Below are positions 58,951 to 64,000 of a DNA stretch of 64,000 nucleotides, piece after piece (the first letter of the stretch is position 1; each line of letters starts with the position of its first letter). Below the pieces are notes generated by a model. That model saw nothing but the letters and a program-made list of their open reading frames with translations, ran no database searches and was not told where the DNA came from. Source of the stretch: Ptychodera flava (Eukaryota > Hemichordata > Enteropneusta > Ptychoderidae); the NCBI RefSeq assembly GCF_041260155.1, contig NC_091929.1, positions 32,105,962 to 32,169,961 on the forward strand. The letters run 5' to 3'. A program made the position numbers and the translations under genes.

Positions 58951-59108
58951 ATGCATGCATGCATGCAGGCAGGCAGGCAGGCAGGCATGTAGGTAGGTAG
59001 GTAGGTAGGTAGGTAGGTAGTAGGTAGGTAGGTAGGTAGGTAGGTAGGTATGTATGTATGTATGTATGTATGTATGTATGTATGTATGTATGTATGTATG
59101 TATGTATG

Positions 59109-59138
<30 letters not shown>
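58640..59138 (+). repeat. Compound tetranucleotide microsatellite
   Basis: A 500-bp run in which blocks of CTGC, CATG, TATG, CGTG, TATG, GT, GTGC, GCAT, GGCA, TAGG and TATG succeed one another, neighbours differing mostly by one base per unit. All long open frames here are artefacts. Confidence 0.95.
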
Positions 59139-59140
<2 letters not shown>

Positions 59141-59682
59141 GAGTTTGTTTTTTTCCCTACTCAGTTCAACACTATAATTTCAATATCAGTGATAATACTA
59201 CATTTAAAAATCGGCATTGTGAACAAAAGAGCTCAAGCGCTAGAGATTTCTACTTCCTTGATTACGAAGGTTTCGAACGTCACTGAAAGCACACGTGCTT
59301 GTCTTCGAAATGGATAATTTGGAGAAATAGCAAATAGGACACCAACAATGCGTTGGTTAAAACTTATTATTTTCAGTTTAAAAACAATCTGAAATTATCA
59401 AATTTGACCAAATAATGTTACGTTTAAGTCAGCAGACACTATTGAATAGTTTTAAACACGAAATGGTAGAAAATTATTCACTTCAAGATTCTTACTTTTT
59501 CCTGTTGGCCGATAGAGGGCGCTAAGGTTGTGCTCCTGCTCAGACTGAAAGAACAGAGTATGGTGAACGATTTTCTTGGCTCGCGGCTTGATAAGTACAA
59601 CTTCTTTAGAATGTTGTTAACATACTCAGAAATGGTTATTAAAACAGATAATATGGAAATGTTAGTATGCAAATTGAGTTGA

Positions 59683-59854
59683 GACAATGCAAGATATACA
59701 AAGGTAAAATGCAAATCTTAATACAGTGACCCGTGCCCGACCCCCTTTCTGCACGCACATCCGATTTTGAGCGACGTGTGGGTGTAGAAATGAGGGTCAG
59801 GTACGGGGCACTGCATTAAGATTTGCATTTTACCTTTGTATACCCTGTATTGCC
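59683..59854. repeat. Foldback palindrome
   Basis: Arms of about 80 bp: left CAAAGGTAAAATGCAAATCT, TTAATACAGTGACCCGTGCC, GACCCCCTTTCTGCACGC; the right arm is the complement with about 12% differences. Loop about 8 bp. No open frame. Confidence 0.75.
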
Positions 59855-62800
59855 TAAACTGATACATGATATCACCACTTGTCCTAGTTGACAACAATGA
59901 TGTTAGTGTGAAACTGTTCTGTCTGGCAGCAAACTAAGTTGAACTATTTATACTTCAATGGGTTACTTGTCAAAGTGTTTGTCTTCAACTTGTGTATGTG
60001 TAGGTATTCAAAGACTAATAATATATGGTGACTTCTCGTCGAGTACTCTGACCAGAAATAAGTTGCAATATTTGCACACAAAAACAAATCTCTGTCAAGT
60101 GCTTTGTTTGCTTTGTGATATCACAGCTTTGCTTGCTGGTGAACAAAGAGGGCTCCTGTCGTTCAGTCGGTCGCCGACCAAATTTGGATCAAATGGTTAT
60201 TAAAAAGATAATGAGTAAACAGTGGTTAATATTAAAGTGGAACCGTTCAAAGTCACCGTTTTCAAGGCAACTAGATGATATTAAATTAATACTGCAGCTT
60301 GATCTCAAAGATCTGTTACTTCTTGAGAATCAATTTGCTCGGTACTTCAGAAATCGCAGACGAAGAAATGATAGTTTGCGTGTAGCTTGCAAATTTGCCA
60401 CTTGCTCCCCACTTTCTTGAGAAAAGAGTATTCAGCTAAGATTCTCTTGCAAGATTCTATTTACCATATTCCACATCTCCTGTATTGAATCATGGGATAC
60501 GTATTTACTTTTTTTTCAACGAGCTTGATTTTGTTTTCATGCAGTTGCCGCATTTGGAGGTTTAATAAATCTTGTTTCATATATATAAGATGATAGTTCT
60601 CCTAAAATTTCTTCTCCAAGATTTGTCTGAACAAGCTATAAATTTACCTCAATCCTTGCATGGCACTCTGTGTGTAATATTTTATTACCATATCCGTTTA
60701 CTAGGCAATGAAACAACACACGACCACTGATCAAGCGTAAGAAAATCTATGCCAATAATAATTTACGTCTTTAGCTTTGAGTCATATTCAGAAAAGCGGC
60801 AAGAGCGACAATCGTACTACTGAGTGCTTTCGCAACTACAAAATGTTTCATTTTATCGTGCTATCAATTAACATGACTGAATACTCGTCATTATAGTCTT
60901 AATTATAGGAGCTTGTTAGGGATGAACTAGTAAATGTGCATAAGAGCTGAGTAATGATGCAGATCATTTTTCGCCTTCCAAGATTAGAATGCACATTTTC
61001 CAGAAATGCAACGCCGCCCGAGTCATTAGTTTTCCGAAATGCAGTTGAGCCTATTTTTATAGAGAAACTTGACATTTTCCCCATTCTTGTATCACCAAGG
61101 TCCAGTTTCACGGAATCCAGCCGGACCATAAAATTGTTAACCTTCAATGCCCCTGATATCGATCTGTAATTTTGTCAGTCGGTTAAAGTTAGCTTCGGTA
61201 TCTTGATCACATTAAAACTGTCTTTTGATAAACAGTGCTCATTAGAATGACACTTATCAATCGCTGAATTTTTCTATGTAATCTGTTACGCCGCCTCAAA
61301 CTAAAATTAATCAATGTATCTGTATGCACTGATACACTGGCGAATACTAAACAATGGAGGGGGTCATCCTCGATCGTCGGTTCCTGATATTGATGAAAAG
61401 CTGTGCATTATTCAGACTGAAATTCTTTGCTCTTCTGACAAGTTTTTGACAATTATAGTTCTAGTTGCTTTCCTTTAATCTCTCAAAGTGCAAACCACTG
61501 TATCTTGTCTACAACACAAGTGTGTCAACTAAAACAATGGCACTTTGTCGATCGTCTGTTTCTGGTATATAATTCAAAGTTTAAAAAGGACATCAAATGT
61601 ATATCGTTCTACCCGCTTATGAGTAGTGATCCTAGTACACTATCGTTTTACTGTGTCGTGCTCCAACGAATCTGAAGCAGCGTTTTGACAACGTTTTCAT
61701 TTGCTTACATTTTTTACGTATTTTCCATTGGTTTATGTAAAAAATGTATAAATGAAGTCAATATACAGACAATAGTTACAACTGATAAAGCTTCGACTAA
61801 TTATCATTATGTAGTTTTTAATTATTGCCACCCTACCGGCAAACCTGTTCTAAACAAGATTGCTAGTTTTGTGTACTGTGAGGCTGGACCATATATGTCA
61901 TATCTACACCGATCTGCACCGGTTATGGTGATTTGTCAATGTCTTATCTATTAGATATAATCATGATGTCTTTACTATATACTTTGTCCACCTATAAACA
62001 ATGGAATGGTACAAAGGGTAACATTAATTTAATGATATAGGAGATAGGGATCAATGATGATGGCATCGGTGACTTGATAAACTAAGCGGCGCCCCAGGCA
62101 AGCCTACTGATTATACAGAAGATGGTCCTGTTACTTAGTAATAAACAGCGTTAGCTTCTGAAACTTGAAAACATTAACAAATTGTTGACCGATAAACAAT
62201 GCTCATTTGAATTGATTTGTTAATCTAAATTGCATTCCGTGGAAGACATTATACGCCCACAAGTTATTTCGAAGTTGCAATTATCATCCAGCGACGTTAT
62301 CATTGAATTTTTCAACGGTCAGGCGTTCGAGAAAACACATCTATTATTTTTATCATATTTCACTATTTTATAAAACGCATTTTTTTCATTCGACTGCCTA
62401 CATTTTGTCCTGAAGAATAATATAGCACATTTCATGAAGAGGCTATTTTGACAAGCAAATTGCCTAATTCAACACGGCTTTGAGCACAACAAGACACTGC
62501 GTTTTACAGACAACACAAATATTAGAAAATGCTTTGAAGTTACAACTAAGGGAGGCTCGACTAATACAGTTTATTGATTCATTTCGTATATAGTGTTGTT
62601 TGACTTTGGATTGTTCTCGTCAACATGACTGGGAGCCACAGCTGCGTTGACCTCTTGCAAGAACAGGTCATACCACAGACATGTAAGATATTGCATCAAC
62701 TCAGATCGTAAACACGTTAGGTATGCAGGCTGATTACTCTGTATTGTCAAGCTGTCAACCTTTTAAAAATATAACCATTGCAAATTGACTACATTTAGTA

Positions 62801-64000
62801 CATTGTATATCTTGACTACGAAAAAATTGTCAACTCAAACAAGGGTTGTTAGTACTTTGTCCAGTAACAATTGCGACACGTTCATCATAGAAGTTGAAAT
62901 GTTTTTGACAGCCAGCTGTAGTCATAATGTCGGTACAGTTTCATGTTTGGAAGTACAAACACTGTATCTTGCAATTGACTAAGAAAAAACTTGTCAACCA
63001 AAATGGTTGTTTTCCGATCTTTGATACCGGGTATCTAAATTCAAGCTGTAATGTAGTGATAAGTAATGTTAATTGTACGTCCCTGACGAGATTTTGAAAG
63101 CCTGTTATTATCCTGGTATTGTAAAGTTATCGTTCAATGTGTCAAAGGTAAGAACGGTCCTGAAAGCACAGCTGTATTTTGGTAATGATTTTCATTATTT
63201 GCTGAACATAAGTTTATGATTTCATTCGTCTACCAACAGTATACAAACTGTTATCCATAAACACAACGTTTATACTCGACTAGTATTATGATTTTGACAA
63301 GGCTTATCTGGACAGATGACCAGCATATAATACACTATATACATAAAATAGCTGTTTTGTCATGTGGTTGTTGATTAAACGCTACAGTACACAGATGCTT
63401 TGCCACAGGACAAAAACCCAACCACCATAAAACAAACCCAGTGAGAAATAGAAATGCCTCTTTTAACTGAAAGCAGAAGCATGAAATTAGGTAATCTTTG
63501 ACAAAAACTATTCGATACGGTCTAAGTACTTTCAGAAAGTGAAATGCTTGTAAAGATCAATTTACTGTCAAGTTGCTGATTAGAGTGGTCACAATCGTAC
63601 ATTGCGTATGTTGTCCTTGATGGTCGTTGCCGTTCCGGTTACTCGTACATACCTGGGTCAGTAATAACCCACATACAGGCGAGTGGTCCACCATGATTCT
63701 GTTACTTTAATCACGATACTTCTACATGATTTCAATGTCAGGAAAGCACAAACAAATTTCCTATAGCCGCATAACTTTTATAGGGGAGGTCAACGAGCAA
63801 TGAGGTAGTTGTTTTGAAGAGCGCCGCCATCGTCTCATGCGGCTACTAGGTTTTGCTTGTCTTGAAATCACGCTCGATTCTGAATCAACAACTGGCTGAA
63901 AACATTCTGCACATGCGCAAATCGCAAGACAGAAAGACAAACCTTGTAAACAGTGAAAACCCGGTGAAATTCTGTCATTTCTTTCGTAAGATACATATTT
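59855..64000. other. Intergenic, faint degenerate repeats only
   Basis: No recognisable exon. Between 61.3 and 63.1 kb a motif of the form ACTGTATCTTG...GACTA...CTTGTCAAC(T/C)AAAA recurs loosely (near 61310, 61490, 61970, 62800, 62955), perhaps an old tandem array. An open frame at 60899-61147 (minus) is the most protein-like here but matches nothing I know. Confidence 0.4.

Noticed and set aside
60899-61147. 82-codon minus-strand frame of protein-like composition
   Set aside because: Could be an exon, but I recognise no family and find no partner exons; not supportable without a search.

Overview
The window is eukaryotic, metazoan, nuclear DNA, most likely from an invertebrate deuterostome. 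A hemichordate is my best guess and amphioxus or an echinoderm the alternatives; this rests on gene content and repeat style, not on a marker. The DNA is AT-rich, its genes are split by GT-AG introns, and it is crowded with microsatellites, short inverted-repeat (MITE-like) transposons and large palindromic foldback elements. I recognise three host genes.

Layout. (1) 2.1-8.6 kb, minus strand: a four-exon sulfotransferase of the WSCD type (copy A), with two single-base frameshifts as read. (2) 8.7-28.4 kb: a gene-poor stretch of microsatellites, foldback elements, MITEs and two elements that carry a shared ~185-bp tandem repeat. (3) 28.4-38.9 kb, plus strand: an intact four-exon paralogue (copy B, 316 aa) with the same intron phases. 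The two copies are arranged head to head. Intron 2 of copy B holds a transposon nest up to four layers deep. (4) 38.9-46.3 kb: intergenic repeats. (5) 46.4-57.6 kb, plus strand: a complete tryptophan hydroxylase gene (14 exons, 462 aa), the rate-limiting enzyme of serotonin synthesis, with an N-terminal Arg-Arg-x-Ser phosphorylation motif, ACT domain, iron ligands and tetramerisation helix. (6) 57.6-64 kb: intergenic, with a large compound microsatellite, one foldback and faint degenerate repeats.

The genes do not form a pathway. The two sulfotransferases are duplicates expected to act in the Golgi on glycans; tryptophan hydroxylase is cytosolic and unrelated to them. The points most worth following are a ~112-bp, ~97% identical block over the nucleotide-binding loop of the sulfotransferase pair (suggesting gene conversion), the nested foldback transposons with intact 8-bp target duplications, a hammerhead-ribozyme-like motif beside AT microsatellites, and tiny palindromes apparently inserted into simple repeats. 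No capsid, envelope, reverse-transcriptase or transposase gene was recognised.
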